The notes under the pieces were generated by a model, which saw only the letters and a program-made list of their open reading frames with translations, was not told where the DNA came from and searched no databases. From Hyphococcus luteus (GTDB taxonomy: Bacteria > Pseudomonadota > Alphaproteobacteria > Caulobacterales > Parvularculaceae), in assembly GCF_002943565.1 (NCBI RefSeq), contig NZ_PJCH01000015.1, positions 124,001 through 188,000 of the forward strand: a stretch of 64,000 nt of DNA, in the 5' to 3' direction. Below, in pieces: positions 35,109-43,897 of this stretch. Position 1 is the stretch's first letter, and each line of letters begins with the position of its first letter. Both the position numbers and the translations under genes were made by a program.

Positions 35109-35323
35109 CCGCTCATCCCGGCAAAAGCCGGGATCCAGCGCATTTGCCGAGGCAAGGCCTGACCCAGCCGTCACCGACTCCCCACGCTTTAAGCGTGGGG
35201 TCCAACTTGCAACGTATTTCAAATTGCTGGACGCCACGGTTAAACCGTGGCGAGTCGCAGTTGGATAGTTCAGATCGCCTCTAAAAGCTTTTTCTGGATC
35301 CCCGCTTTCGCGGGGATGAGCGG
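35109..35323. repeat. 215-bp composite palindromic element
   Basis: Outer inverted repeats CCGCTCATCCC (35109-35119) and GGGATGAGCGG (35313-35323) with CCAG/CTGG extensions. Inside are CCCCACGCTT/AAGCGTGGGG (35180-35200) and CCACGGTT/AACCGTGG hairpins. The arrangement resembles a small non-coding mobile element or a REP pair. Confidence 0.75.
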
Positions 35324-35336
35324 AGGTGGCTAAAGC

Positions 35337-37493
35337 TCAACTCTCGCTGTTCTTCGGACACAGCGCCTCAAGCGCATTGCGAAGCAGCGGCAAGCCCGTC
35401 GCCTGAGGCGAGGTCAGGATCGATTCCGGGTGGAACTGCACGGCGGCCCAGGGTTTCGTTTTATGCTCCACCGCCATGATGACGCCGTCGCCCGTTTGCG
35501 CCGTCGCCTCGAAACAATCGGGAAGCGCATCGCGGTTCGCATGAAGCGAATGATAGCGCCCGATCTCGAAACTTTCCGACAGCCCCTTGAACAGCCGCCC
35601 GCCGCCGCTCACCGCCTGGCTCATCTTGCCGTGCATGGGATAGGCGAGCACGTCGAGCGCGCCGCCTTCATATTCGACCATGGCCTGCAGCCCGAGACAC
35701 ACGCCGAAAACCGGCAGGCCTTTTTCATCGAGCAGCTTTAAGGTTTCGGCGGTGTTGAAATCCTCAGGCCGGCCCGGCCCCGGCGACAGCACCGCCATGT
35801 CGAAATCGTCGCGGCTTTTGATCGCTTTGCGCGCCGCATCCGGCCGCAAGGTCGTCACCTCCGCGCCGAGCTGGCGGAAATAACTGCCGAGCGTATGCAC
35901 GAAGGAATCCTGGTGATCGACGAGGAGGATGCGCCGCATGGGCGGTTTCGCCGGTTTCGCCTGCGCCGCCGCGCCGCCGCCCGCCCCGCGGATCGCCGCG
36001 AACAGCGCCGAAGCTTTAAGCCGGCATTCGGCGTCTTCCGCTTGCGGGTCGCTGTCGTAAAGCAGCGTCGCCCCGGCCCTTACTTCCGCGACGCCGTCAT
36101 GAAGGCGCGTCGTACGGATCGTCAGCCCGGTGTTCATGTCGCCATCGAAGGTGAGGCGCCCGATGGCCCCGCCATACCAGCGCCGGGCGGTCTTTTCGTG
36201 ATTTTCGATGAACTGCATCGCCCAGACTTTCGGCGCGCCGGTGACGGTCACCGCCCACATATGCGTGAGGAACGCATCGAGGGAATCAAAGCCCGGCGAG
36301 AGATAGCCCTCCACATGGTCCACCGTGTGAATGAGCTTTGAATAAAACTCGAGCTGGCGCCGGCCAAGCACTTTCACCGAGCCCGGCGTGCAGATGCGCG
36401 ATTTGTCGTTGCGATCCACATCCGTGCACATGGTGAGCTCAGCCTTGTCCTTTTCCGAATTGAGCAGTACCCGGACATTTTCCGCGTCTTCGAGCGCGTC
36501 GCGCCCGCGCGGCGCCGTGCCGGAGATGGGACAGGTCTCGACCCGGTCGCCCTCGACCCGAACATACATTTCCGGCGAAGAGCCGACGAGCGCTTCGCCC
36601 TGCCCCAGATTCATGAAGGCGCCGTAAGGCGACGGATTCTCGGTTGAAAGGCGTTCAAAAATGGCGCTGGGGCGCGAGGTCAGCGGCTCTTCGAAGGTCT
36701 GGCTCAACACCGCTTCGAAAAGATCGCCGCGGTAAAACGCTTCCCGCGCCTTTTCAACATTCGCCGCATATTCGCCGGGCGCGTGGTCGGACCTGGCCTC
36801 GAACTCGTGACCGCCAACCTTGATGGGATCGTCCGCGGTTTTGCGCGGCAGGTCTCTTGTCGTCTTGCCGTTCACCTCGAAGTCGTAACGGTAGATCAGC
36901 GCCTCTTTACGCACATGATCGACGATGGTGATCTGGTCGGGCAGGAAGAGCGCGAGATCGCGATGATCCGCGAGTCTCTCCAGGCGCAGATTAATCGGCT
37001 CGAACTGAAAACAGAGATCGTACGCAAAGGCGCCGTAAAGCCCGAGATGCTTGTCCTCGCCCGCGGCGAAGGCGTCGCGGCAGGCGCGCAGCATCGAGAA
37101 GACCGAGGGCTGGCGGCTGCGCTGTTCTTCGGGCACGACTTCCGTCGGTTCTTTTACCGACCCTGAAACAAGCCCCGCCTCCACGCGCGCCAGCATGATG
37201 TCGCTATTGGCTTCAAGCGCCGGAATGAAGGCCGGCAGGATAACCTCGCCCCGCTCATTCAAGGCGCGGATCGAGAAGTCGCGCCCGCGGCTGGCGATCT
37301 GCACCGGCGGATCGACAAAGCCCATGTCGAGGCGCGAATAGCGCCCGGGAAATTCAAAACCCGAGGCCAGGACGACGCCGAGGCGGCTGTCCATGTCGCG
37401 GCAAAGCGCGCCGATCCCCGCCTCATAGGAGGCCGGAACGATTTCCCGCGTCACGCGGACGCCGCCTGCAGTTGTGTAATCTTTCTGAGTCAT
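35337..37493 (-). CDS. trpE(G): Anthranilate synthase, fused TrpE-TrpG
   Basis: 718 residues. The TrpE part (to about 510) carries the chorismate-binding motifs QTFEEPL, NPSPYGAFMN, CPISGTAPRGRDALEDA and RNDKSRICTPGSV; a Gly/Ala linker follows, then the glutaminase part from RRILLVDHQDSF with the catalytic Cys in FGVCLGLQAM and the HPES end. First step of tryptophan synthesis. The fused form is typical of rhizobia and relatives. A leader peptide with two Trp codons lies upstream, so attenuation control is expected. Confidence 0.95.
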   Translation of the reverse strand: MTQKDYTTAGGVRVTREIVPASYEAGIGALCRDMDSRLGVVLASGFEFPGRYSRLDMGFVDPPVQIASRGRDFSIRALNERGEVILPAFIPALEANSDIMLARVEAGLVSGSVKEPTEVVPEEQRSRQPSVFSMLRACRDAFAAGEDKHLGLYGAFAYDLCFQFEPINLRLERLADHRDLALFLPDQITIVDHVRKEALIYRYDFEVNGKTTRDLPRKTADDPIKVGGHEFEARSDHAPGEYAANVEKAREAFYRGDLFEAVLSQTFEEPLTSRPSAIFERLSTENPSPYGAFMNLGQGEALVGSSPEMYVRVEGDRVETCPISGTAPRGRDALEDAENVRVLLNSEKDKAELTMCTDVDRNDKSRICTPGSVKVLGRRQLEFYSKLIHTVDHVEGYLSPGFDSLDAFLTHMWAVTVTGAPKVWAMQFIENHEKTARRWYGGAIGRLTFDGDMNTGLTIRTTRLHDGVAEVRAGATLLYDSDPQAEDAECRLKASALFAAIRGAGGGAAAQAKPAKPPMRRILLVDHQDSFVHTLGSYFRQLGAEVTTLRPDAARKAIKSRDDFDMAVLSPGPGRPEDFNTAETLKLLDEKGLPVFGVCLGLQAMVEYEGGALDVLAYPMHGKMSQAVSGGGRLFKGLSESFEIGRYHSLHANRDALPDCFEATAQTGDGVIMAVEHKTKPWAAVQFHPESILTSPQATGLPLLRNALEALCPKNSES

Positions 37494-37591
37494 CTCCGCC
37501 TCTTATGGGGCGCCGTCAATCGGCAAGGCGGAGTTCCGGGATGCGCGGCGCCGCCTTACCAAGCAAGACGGCGACAAGATTTAAGCCGTCC
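37494..37591 (-). promoter_or_regulatory. trpE(G) attenuator-like leader
   Basis: Between the leader peptide and trpE(G) lie two hairpins: GACGGC/GCCGTC (37567-37590) and AAGGCGG/CCGCCTT (37525-37557). GGCGCCG and CGGCGCC further along allow competing pairings. No run of T follows the second stem, so premature termination may need another factor, or the structure may act on translation. Confidence 0.6.
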
Positions 37592-37639
37592 CTATTGAGA
37601 CAGCCGCCACCAGTTCGAAAAATACTGCACCCTGATCAT
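37592..37639 (-). CDS. trpL: trp leader peptide
   Basis: Fifteen codons: MIRVQYFSNWWRLSQ and stop. Tandem Trp codons at 10-11 followed by Arg match the leader peptides of rhizobial and azospirillal trpE(G). Ribosome stalling at the Trp codons when charged tRNA-Trp is low would change folding of the downstream leader. No strong ribosome site is visible, which lowers confidence slightly. Confidence 0.8.
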   Translation of the reverse strand: MIRVQYFSNWWRLSQ

Positions 37640-37738
37640 GGAAGCTTACTTGTCATCCCTTCGCCGTCCCGTCAAGTCGGCGTGAAGAGTTCAATGCGCG
37701 GCATGGCGCCGGACGGGCCGGCGGGCTAGAATAACCTT

Positions 37739-38701
37739 ATGTTGGACGCCTCGCCGGAAATCCCCCTTCCCGCCGCCTTCGATCCGTCGGGCGGCGACGT
37801 CTTGCGCTTCGCCCTCGCCGAGCGCCGCGCCGGGCGGCCCGCTGTCATCGTCACGCTCGTTGAAATCGACGGCGCTTCGCCGCGAGCCTTGGGCGCCCAG
37901 ATGGCCGTCGCCGAAGACGGCCGTTTCGCCGGATCGATTTCCTCGGGCTGTCTCGAACGCGCCATCGTCGAGGAAGCGCGCGCCGCAATGGACCGGGGCG
38001 AAGGCGGCGTCGTGCGTTACGGCAAAGGCTCGCCTTTTCTTGACGTGACGCTGCCTTGCGGCTCCGGCGTCGATCTTTTGTTCACAGTCAACCCGCCGGC
38101 GGAAGCCTTGAGCGACGCCTGCATCGCGCTCGACGCAAGGCGTCCTGTCGCCGCCGGTTTCGAAACAAACACGATGACGCTTTGCGATGCGCGGCGCAGC
38201 CAACGCGAAAGCGAGACATCGTTCACGCGCATTTACCAGCCGCCGCTGAGGATCGCCGCCGCCGGCGTCGGCGCCGAACTCGTTCTCCTGGCGCGCATCG
38301 CCCGCGCCGCCGGCCATCGCTTCTGCGCCATCTCGCCCGACGAAGCCATTCTCGCCCAATGCGGCGCGCAGGAATGCTTTCACCTCAAATCCTCCTCGTC
38401 GCTGCCGGAAATTCCCGCCGATCCCTGGACGGCTTTCGTGTTTCTTTTCCATGACCGCGAATGGGAGCTGGCGCTGGCCCCCGCCGCCCTCGCCTCTTCG
38501 GCTTTTTATATCGGCGCGGTCGGCAGCCGCCGCACCCACGCCGAACGGATCGAGGCGTTGCGCGGCGCCGAGCTCGACGATGCGTCTCTCGCCCGCATCG
38601 AGGGGCCCATCGGACTTATTCCGGCGACGCGCGATCCGTCGGCGCTCGCGGTTTCGGTGCTCGCCGGCGTTCTCGCCGCCTGGCCCCACGGCGCCGCATG
38701 A
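37739..38701 (+). CDS. xdhC: XdhC/CoxI family molybdenum-cofactor insertion protein
   Basis: 320 residues. The XdhC_CoxI domain (VIVTLVEIDGASPRALGAQM, GSISSGCLERAIVEEA) is followed by a Rossmann-like XdhC_C domain with YIGAVGSRRTHAER near the end. These proteins bind and sulfurylate the molybdenum cofactor before insertion into xanthine-dehydrogenase-type enzymes. Overlaps the next gene by ATGA and precedes the IorA/B-like subunits it presumably serves. Confidence 0.9.
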   Translation: MLDASPEIPLPAAFDPSGGDVLRFALAERRAGRPAVIVTLVEIDGASPRALGAQMAVAEDGRFAGSISSGCLERAIVEEARAAMDRGEGGVVRYGKGSPFLDVTLPCGSGVDLLFTVNPPAEALSDACIALDARRPVAAGFETNTMTLCDARRSQRESETSFTRIYQPPLRIAAAGVGAELVLLARIARAAGHRFCAISPDEAILAQCGAQECFHLKSSSSLPEIPADPWTAFVFLFHDREWELALAPAALASSAFYIGAVGSRRTHAERIEALRGAELDDASLARIEGPIGLIPATRDPSALAVSVLAGVLAAWPHGAA

Positions 38702-39282
38702 AGCCGGACGAGACTTGCGCCGCCATTCTTCTCGCCGCCGGCGCGTCCTCGCGTTTCGGCGGCGACAAACTCGCGGCGAAGATCAATGACGAAAAGGTTC
38801 TTGAACGGTCCGCAAAAGCCCTCGCCGACGCCGGTTGCGACATGCGCGCTGCAATCATCAGCGAGACATCGAAGGTTCATGCGCCCCTTTTGCAAAACCT
38901 CGGCTTCGAGATCATCGTGAATGCTCATGCGCATGAAGGCATGAGCGCATCCTTGCGCGCAGGGATAGAGTGGGCGTCGGATCATAACGCGTTATGCGTC
39001 CTCATTGCGCTCGCCGACATGCCTTTCGCGCCGCCCGCACATTTGCGTAGCCTGCTCCATAGCTCTCAGAAATGTGAAGAGCGCGCCGCTTTTACAGCCT
39101 GCGGGGCGCGGCGGTCGCCGCCGGCGGTTTTCGGGTCGCAATGGTTCGAGACACTGCGCGCGCTGAAAGGCGACGCCGGCGCGCGGGATATTCTTGCAGG
39201 GCTTCCCGCAAGATGCGCCGTCAAGGCCCCGGAAAAATTTTTGCGCGACATCGACACGCCGCAGGACTTAGACGCCGGCTAA
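38698..39282 (+). CDS. MobA/MocA-like molybdopterin nucleotidyltransferase
   Basis: 194 residues. N-terminal NTP-binding motif ILLAAGASSRFGGDK, then LIALADMPFAPP with the metal-binding Asp. The group adds CMP (MocA) or GMP to molybdopterin; adjacency to XdhC favours MocA, which makes the cytosine dinucleotide form used by xanthine-dehydrogenase-family enzymes. Translationally coupled to xdhC. Confidence 0.85.
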   Translation: MKPDETCAAILLAAGASSRFGGDKLAAKINDEKVLERSAKALADAGCDMRAAIISETSKVHAPLLQNLGFEIIVNAHAHEGMSASLRAGIEWASDHNALCVLIALADMPFAPPAHLRSLLHSSQKCEERAAFTACGARRSPPAVFGSQWFETLRALKGDAGARDILAGLPARCAVKAPEKFLRDIDTPQDLDAG

Positions 39283-39301
39283 AATTGAGTCGAAATCTTT
39301 T

Positions 39302-39317
39302 TGAGAATGACTCGCAT
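39302..39317 (+). promoter_or_regulatory. Fur-box-like palindrome upstream of iorA
   Basis: TGAGAATGACTCGCAT is an imperfect palindrome around the central A; its arms (TGnGAnT, AnTCnCA) match the 15-bp Fur/Irr-type core. It lies 82 bases before the iorA-like start. The downstream enzymes carry Fe-S clusters and heme. Confidence 0.4.
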
Positions 39318-39398
39318 CATACGGCTTTGCTGGACAGGACTCGGGGGTCTTCCCTATATATTCGCAATCGCAGCATAGGCTGATCTGGAGGGCGCGGC

Positions 39399-39860
39399 AT
39401 GAGCATCAGTTTCAAAGTCAATAACGAGCAGCGAACGCTGGATGTCGATCCCGACACGCCGCTGCTCTGGGTTCTTCGCGACGATCTCAGACTCACCGGC
39501 ACGAAATTCGGCTGCGGCATCGCCCAATGCGGCGCCTGCACCGTGCATGTGAACGGCCAGCCGCGGCGCGCCTGCGTCACGCCGGTCTCGACGCTTGACG
39601 GGGCGAGCGTCACCACCATCGAAGGCCTTGAAGGACCGCAAGCCGACGCCGTGCGCGAGGCCTGGGCCGAATATGACACGCCGCAATGCGGCTACTGCCA
39701 GTCGGGTCAGATCATGACCGCCGCGGCGCTGCTGTCGCGCAATCCGAAGCCGAGCGACGAGGACATCGACAAGGCGCTGGCCGGCAATATCTGCAAATGC
39801 GCAACTTATGTCCGCATACGGAAAGCCGTGAAATCCGCCGGCGAAAAGCTTGGAGGCTAA
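39399..39860 (+). CDS. 2Fe-2S subunit of a molybdenum hydroxylase (IorA-like)
   Basis: 153 residues. A plant-type 2Fe-2S cluster near the start (CGIAQCGACTVHVNG, then RRAC) and a second cluster in the helical domain (CGYCQSGQIM, ICKCATYVR). Size and order match the small subunit of isoquinoline 1-oxidoreductase and related aldehyde dehydrogenases. Moves electrons from the molybdenum site to the cytochrome. Four bases separate it from the large subunit gene. Confidence 0.92.
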   Translation: MSISFKVNNEQRTLDVDPDTPLLWVLRDDLRLTGTKFGCGIAQCGACTVHVNGQPRRACVTPVSTLDGASVTTIEGLEGPQADAVREAWAEYDTPQCGYCQSGQIMTAAALLSRNPKPSDEDIDKALAGNICKCATYVRIRKAVKSAGEKLGG

Positions 39861-39863
39861 AAG

Positions 39864-42056
39864 ATGACTGTCATGGAAGCCCCCGCCCCCTCAAGACGCG
39901 CCTTTCTCGCCGGCGCCGGCGGCCTCGTCATCGCCGTGGCGCTGCCCGTAAAGTCGCGCGGCCAATCGGGTGAAGAACGCATTTTCGGCGGCGGCGACGC
40001 CTCGAACATCAAATACGCGCCGAACGCCTTCGTGCGCATCAGCCCGGACAACACGGTCACGATCCTGATCAAGCATATTGAATTCGGCCAGGGCCCGTTT
40101 ACGGGCCTCGCCACCCTCGTCGCCGACGAAATGGACGCCGACTGGTCGCAAATCCGCGCCGAACATGCGCCGGCGAACGCCGAGCTGTACGGCAACATCA
40201 TGTTCGGCGGCATGCAGGGGACCGGCGGGTCTACCGCCATGGCCGCCTCTTTCGACGTGATGCGCAAAGCCGGCGCCGCGGCGAAGGCGATGCTGGTCGC
40301 AGCCGCCGCTGAAAGCTGGGGCGTTCCGGCAAGCGAGATCAGCGTCTCGAAAGGCGTTCTCTCTCACAGCTCGGGCAAATCCGGCTCTTTCGGCGAGTTC
40401 GCCGAAGCGGCGGCGGCGCAGGAGGCGCCCGCCGAGCCGACGCTCAAAACGCCGGACCAGTGGATCTATATCGGCAAGGATGTGCCGAAGCTCGACACCG
40501 GCATGAAATCCACCGGCGAAGCGCAGTTCACGCTCGACATCTATCGCGAGGGCATGCTCACCGTGGTCGTCGCCCATCCGGTGAAGTTCGGCGCGACCGT
40601 CGCCTCTTTCGACGACAAGGCGGCGCGCGAAGTCCCCGGCGTGGTCGACGTCAAGAAGATCAGCAGCGGCGTCGCCATCTATGCGAAAAACACCTTTGCA
40701 GCCCTGAAAGCCCGCAAGGCGCTGAAGGTCGAATGGGACGAAAGCGCCGCCGAAACACGGTCTACGGATGAAATCGCCGCGGAGCGCCGGGACGCCGTGA
40801 AAAGCCGAGGCGCCGTCGCCGGCGAAAACGGAACGGTTGACGATTCCGCTTTCGCCGATGCGGCGAATTCCATCGAAGCGGAATATATCTTCCCCTATCT
40901 CGTCCATGCGCCCATGGAGCCGCTCGACGCGGTTGTCGAACGCAAGGAAGACGGCGGCGTCGAAGTCTGGATGGGCAGCCAGATCCAGACCATGGACAAG
41001 GCGACCATCGCCGAAGCCTGTAATGTCGAACCGGAGAAAGTAACGCTCAACACCGTCCTCGCCGGCGGCAGTTTCGGCCGGCGCGCGCAATCCGACGCGC
41101 ATTTCGCGCGCGAGGCCGCGGAAGTCTTCATGGCGGCGGGCGGCGAAACGCCGGTCAAGCTCATGTGGACCCGCGAAGACGACATTCAGGGCGGCTATTA
41201 CCGCCCGCTCATGGTTCACCGCATGCGCGGCGCCGTGAACGACGCCGGCGACATCGCCGCCTGGGAGCATGTCATCGCCGGACAATCCTTCGTGGCGAAC
41301 TCGCCCTTCGAGGGCATGCTGCAGGGCGGCGTCGACGCCACCATGGTCGAAGGCGCGTCGGAAACTCCTTACGCCCTGCCGAACTACAATACGTCCGCGC
41401 ATATCATCAACAATCCGGTGACGACGCTGTGGTGGCGCTCGGTCGGCCACACCCATACGGGTTACGCCGTCGAGACCTTCATCGACGAGCTTCTGGAAAA
41501 AGCCGGCAAGGATCCGGTGGAAGGCCGCCTCGCCTTGATGACGGCGCCGAAACATCAGCGCCTCGCCAATGTCTTGAAGCGCGTTAACGCCATGGCGGGC
41601 GGCATGGAGGCGCCGGAAGGGCGCGCGCGCGGCGTCGCGGCGGTTGAATCCTTCCGGTCTTATGTGGCGGAAATCGCCGAAGTCTCCATGGAGGACGGCC
41701 TACCCCGCGTGCACAAAGTCTGGTGCGCCGTCGATTGCGGCATTCCCGTCAATCCGGAAATCATCAAGGCGCAGATGGAAGGCGGCATCGGCTACGGCCT
41801 CAGCGCCATTCTCTTCAACGAGCTGACTCTCGACGAAGGCGGCGCGGTGACCCAGTCGAATTTCCACGACTACCGGTCCTTGCGCATCAGCGAAATGCCC
41901 GATGTCGAGGTCGAAATCATCGCCTCGAACGAACCGCCCACGGGCGTCGGCGAACCCGGCCTACCGCCGATCGGTCCCGCCGTCGCCAATGCGGTGCGCC
42001 GCCTTTCCGGCGCGACGCCCCGCAATCTGCCCATGATCAAAAGCCTTCAGGCCTGA
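39864..42056 (+). CDS. Molybdopterin-binding large subunit (IorB-like)
   Basis: 730 residues. A twin-arginine leader (SRRAFLAGAGGLVIAVALP) sends the complex to the periplasm. Xanthine-dehydrogenase-family signatures include GQGPFTGLATLVADEMDADW, GGSFGRRAQSDA and the end GVGEPGLPPIGPAVANAV, where Glu (GVGEPG) is the catalytic base. The substrate could be an aldehyde or N-heterocycle; this cannot be read off. Confidence 0.92.
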   Translation: MTVMEAPAPSRRAFLAGAGGLVIAVALPVKSRGQSGEERIFGGGDASNIKYAPNAFVRISPDNTVTILIKHIEFGQGPFTGLATLVADEMDADWSQIRAEHAPANAELYGNIMFGGMQGTGGSTAMAASFDVMRKAGAAAKAMLVAAAAESWGVPASEISVSKGVLSHSSGKSGSFGEFAEAAAAQEAPAEPTLKTPDQWIYIGKDVPKLDTGMKSTGEAQFTLDIYREGMLTVVVAHPVKFGATVASFDDKAAREVPGVVDVKKISSGVAIYAKNTFAALKARKALKVEWDESAAETRSTDEIAAERRDAVKSRGAVAGENGTVDDSAFADAANSIEAEYIFPYLVHAPMEPLDAVVERKEDGGVEVWMGSQIQTMDKATIAEACNVEPEKVTLNTVLAGGSFGRRAQSDAHFAREAAEVFMAAGGETPVKLMWTREDDIQGGYYRPLMVHRMRGAVNDAGDIAAWEHVIAGQSFVANSPFEGMLQGGVDATMVEGASETPYALPNYNTSAHIINNPVTTLWWRSVGHTHTGYAVETFIDELLEKAGKDPVEGRLALMTAPKHQRLANVLKRVNAMAGGMEAPEGRARGVAAVESFRSYVAEIAEVSMEDGLPRVHKVWCAVDCGIPVNPEIIKAQMEGGIGYGLSAILFNELTLDEGGAVTQSNFHDYRSLRISEMPDVEVEIIASNEPPTGVGEPGLPPIGPAVANAVRRLSGATPRNLPMIKSLQA

Positions 42057-42065
42057 GGAACAAAG

Positions 42066-42713
42066 ATGAAAACCCAATCACGCTGGATGACCGCAACGGC
42101 GATCGGCGCCGGTTTCGCTTTTCTCGCCGCCTGCGGGCAACAAAATGAAGGCGCCGGCGGGGGCAAAAACGCCATGGAAGTCAACGGGCTGAAAACGCCC
42201 GCCGCTTTCGCGTCCATCGAGGATGACCAGGAGCGCGCCGCCGCCCTTTTCAATGAAATGGCGAAAGTGATGCTGCATCCGCGCTGCGCCAACTGCCATC
42301 CGAAATCGGGCGGCCCGACGCAGGGCGACGACATGCGCCCGCATGAGCCGCCGGTGGCGCGCGGATCGGGCATCGGCGCGCCGGGCATGGAGTGTTTCAC
42401 CTGCCACGGATCGGAAAACGTCGAGTTCGCCACCATGGAAGGCTCCATCCCGGGCGCGACGCCCTGGGTGCTGCCGCCGGAATTCATGGGCTGGGCCGGC
42501 GCGACCCCGGCGGAGCTTTGCGTGCAGCTGAACAATCCGAACCTGACGGGCGGGCGCTCGCTTGAGGATCTCGTCGAACATAACGGCGCAGACCATCTCG
42601 TCGACTGGGCGTGGAACCCCGGCGAAGGCCGCACGCCCGCGCCCGGCGACCAGAAAACCCTCGGCGCCCTGACGGCCGCCTGGGTCGAAGCCGGCGGCCA
42701 CTGCCCCTCCTGA
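42066..42713 (+). CDS. Diheme cytochrome c lipoprotein
   Basis: 215 residues. Lipobox FLAAC at about residues 20-24, then two heme motifs, CANCH (about 79) and CFTCH (about 116), with Met residues nearby as axial ligands. Ten bases after the large subunit, so it is the third subunit and probable electron acceptor of the periplasmic molybdenum enzyme, passing electrons toward the respiratory chain. Confidence 0.85.
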   Translation: MKTQSRWMTATAIGAGFAFLAACGQQNEGAGGGKNAMEVNGLKTPAAFASIEDDQERAAALFNEMAKVMLHPRCANCHPKSGGPTQGDDMRPHEPPVARGSGIGAPGMECFTCHGSENVEFATMEGSIPGATPWVLPPEFMGWAGATPAELCVQLNNPNLTGGRSLEDLVEHNGADHLVDWAWNPGEGRTPAPGDQKTLGALTAAWVEAGGHCPS

Positions 42714-42760
42714 GGGGCTGGCCTGACGGGCCCGCCCGCCTATTTTTCCAAGAAATTCAA

Positions 42761-42793
42761 CGCTCTTAGCGCTTAAGAGCGCAATCCTTTTTT
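42761..42793 (+). terminator. Probable terminator after the cytochrome gene
   Basis: 8-bp stem CGCTCTTA/TAAGAGCG (42761-42768, 42774-42781), six bases, then six T. Confidence 0.6.
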
Positions 42794-42839
42794 AACCCTG
42801 ATCCATGACACTCGCCAAGCGATATGATGGTTTTCAAGC

Positions 42840-43817
42840 ATGGCTGTGCGCCAATTCAAACTGCTTTGCGTCGATGACGATTTGATTTGTCTTGAACAAC
42901 TGCGCCTCGCGCTAACCCCCATTAAAGGCGATTTCGACATCCGCTACGCCGCAACGCCCGCGGAAGCGCTTGGGATGCATGAGAAAACCCCTGCAGACAT
43001 CGTGATTTCCGACCTCAAAATGGCGGACACGGACGGCATCAGCCTGATCGCGCAGATGCGTGAAATCGACGACGATGCGGTTTACATGCTGCTTTCCGGA
43101 CAAGCCGATCTCGACGCGGCGCTGTCGGCGGTGAATGACGTCCACGTCTTCCGTTTTCTGATCAAACCCGCGGAAACGCAAACGCTCGAAATAGCGCTTA
43201 ATGCAGCGATCACGGAGCTTAACCTTCGCAAGCTTCGGATGATTTCCTTCGCCTCCCACAACGCCGTAGAACGGCTAACCGCCGGCATCGCATTTTTGAA
43301 CGAAAACCGCCACGTGATTTACGCCAATGGGTCGGCGAAGCGCATTCTGGAGACGTCAGGGCTGTTTGAGATAGGCGCGGAACGCATCCTGCGTTCAACG
43401 AACCCGAAAACGACCTATGAGTTCCAGGATTTTCTCGAAAAAGTCCGCGCCAATTCGGACGCCGGCGACGCGCGCTCCGTCTTCCGCTTCGAAAGAGCCG
43501 ACGACCCGAACTTCGTCTTCGCCTCCGCAAGCTTTCATCCCCCGGACGGGTTGAACGACGCCTATTACAGCCTCGTGCTCTCGAACCCGGCGCGCATCAG
43601 CGCCTCGCCGGAAATCATCGCCTCTGCGCTCAATATCCTGCCTTCGGAAGCCAGAGTGGTGCACGCCCTGTCTAACGGCGGCGGGCTCGAAGAAGCCGCC
43701 CGGAAAACCGGCATTTCGATCAGCAGCGCCCGGACCTATCTGAAGAACGTCTTTTCCAAGACCGGCGTTTCGCGCCAGAGCGAGCTTGTCCAGCTGGTTA
43801 CGTTAATCGCCGCTTAA
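42840..43817 (+). CDS. Response regulator with LuxR-type output
   Basis: 325 residues. Receiver domain 7-125 with acidic pocket VDDD (11-14), phospho-acceptor Asp58 in ISDLKMADTDG and Lys in LIKP; a PAS-like middle (about 150-255, LNENRHVIYANGSAKRIL); and a LuxR helix-turn-helix at 268-322 (EARVVHALSNGGGLEEAARK, ISSARTYLKNVFSKTG). The three-part layout is unusual. It neighbours a hybrid histidine kinase and two PilZ proteins and may be part of the same pathway. Confidence 0.87.
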   Translation: MAVRQFKLLCVDDDLICLEQLRLALTPIKGDFDIRYAATPAEALGMHEKTPADIVISDLKMADTDGISLIAQMREIDDDAVYMLLSGQADLDAALSAVNDVHVFRFLIKPAETQTLEIALNAAITELNLRKLRMISFASHNAVERLTAGIAFLNENRHVIYANGSAKRILETSGLFEIGAERILRSTNPKTTYEFQDFLEKVRANSDAGDARSVFRFERADDPNFVFASASFHPPDGLNDAYYSLVLSNPARISASPEIIASALNILPSEARVVHALSNGGGLEEAARKTGISISSARTYLKNVFSKTGVSRQSELVQLVTLIAA

Positions 43818-43897
43818 GAAAGCACCTCCTCAAATTAGGATAGGGCTCCGATCGCGCCCTCGTTATATTTTCCGGCCCGAATAAAAGGCAAAACGGC

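Noticed and set aside
39891-41555. 554-codon open frame antisense to iorB
   Set aside because: Same reasoning: the sense frame has full family signatures.
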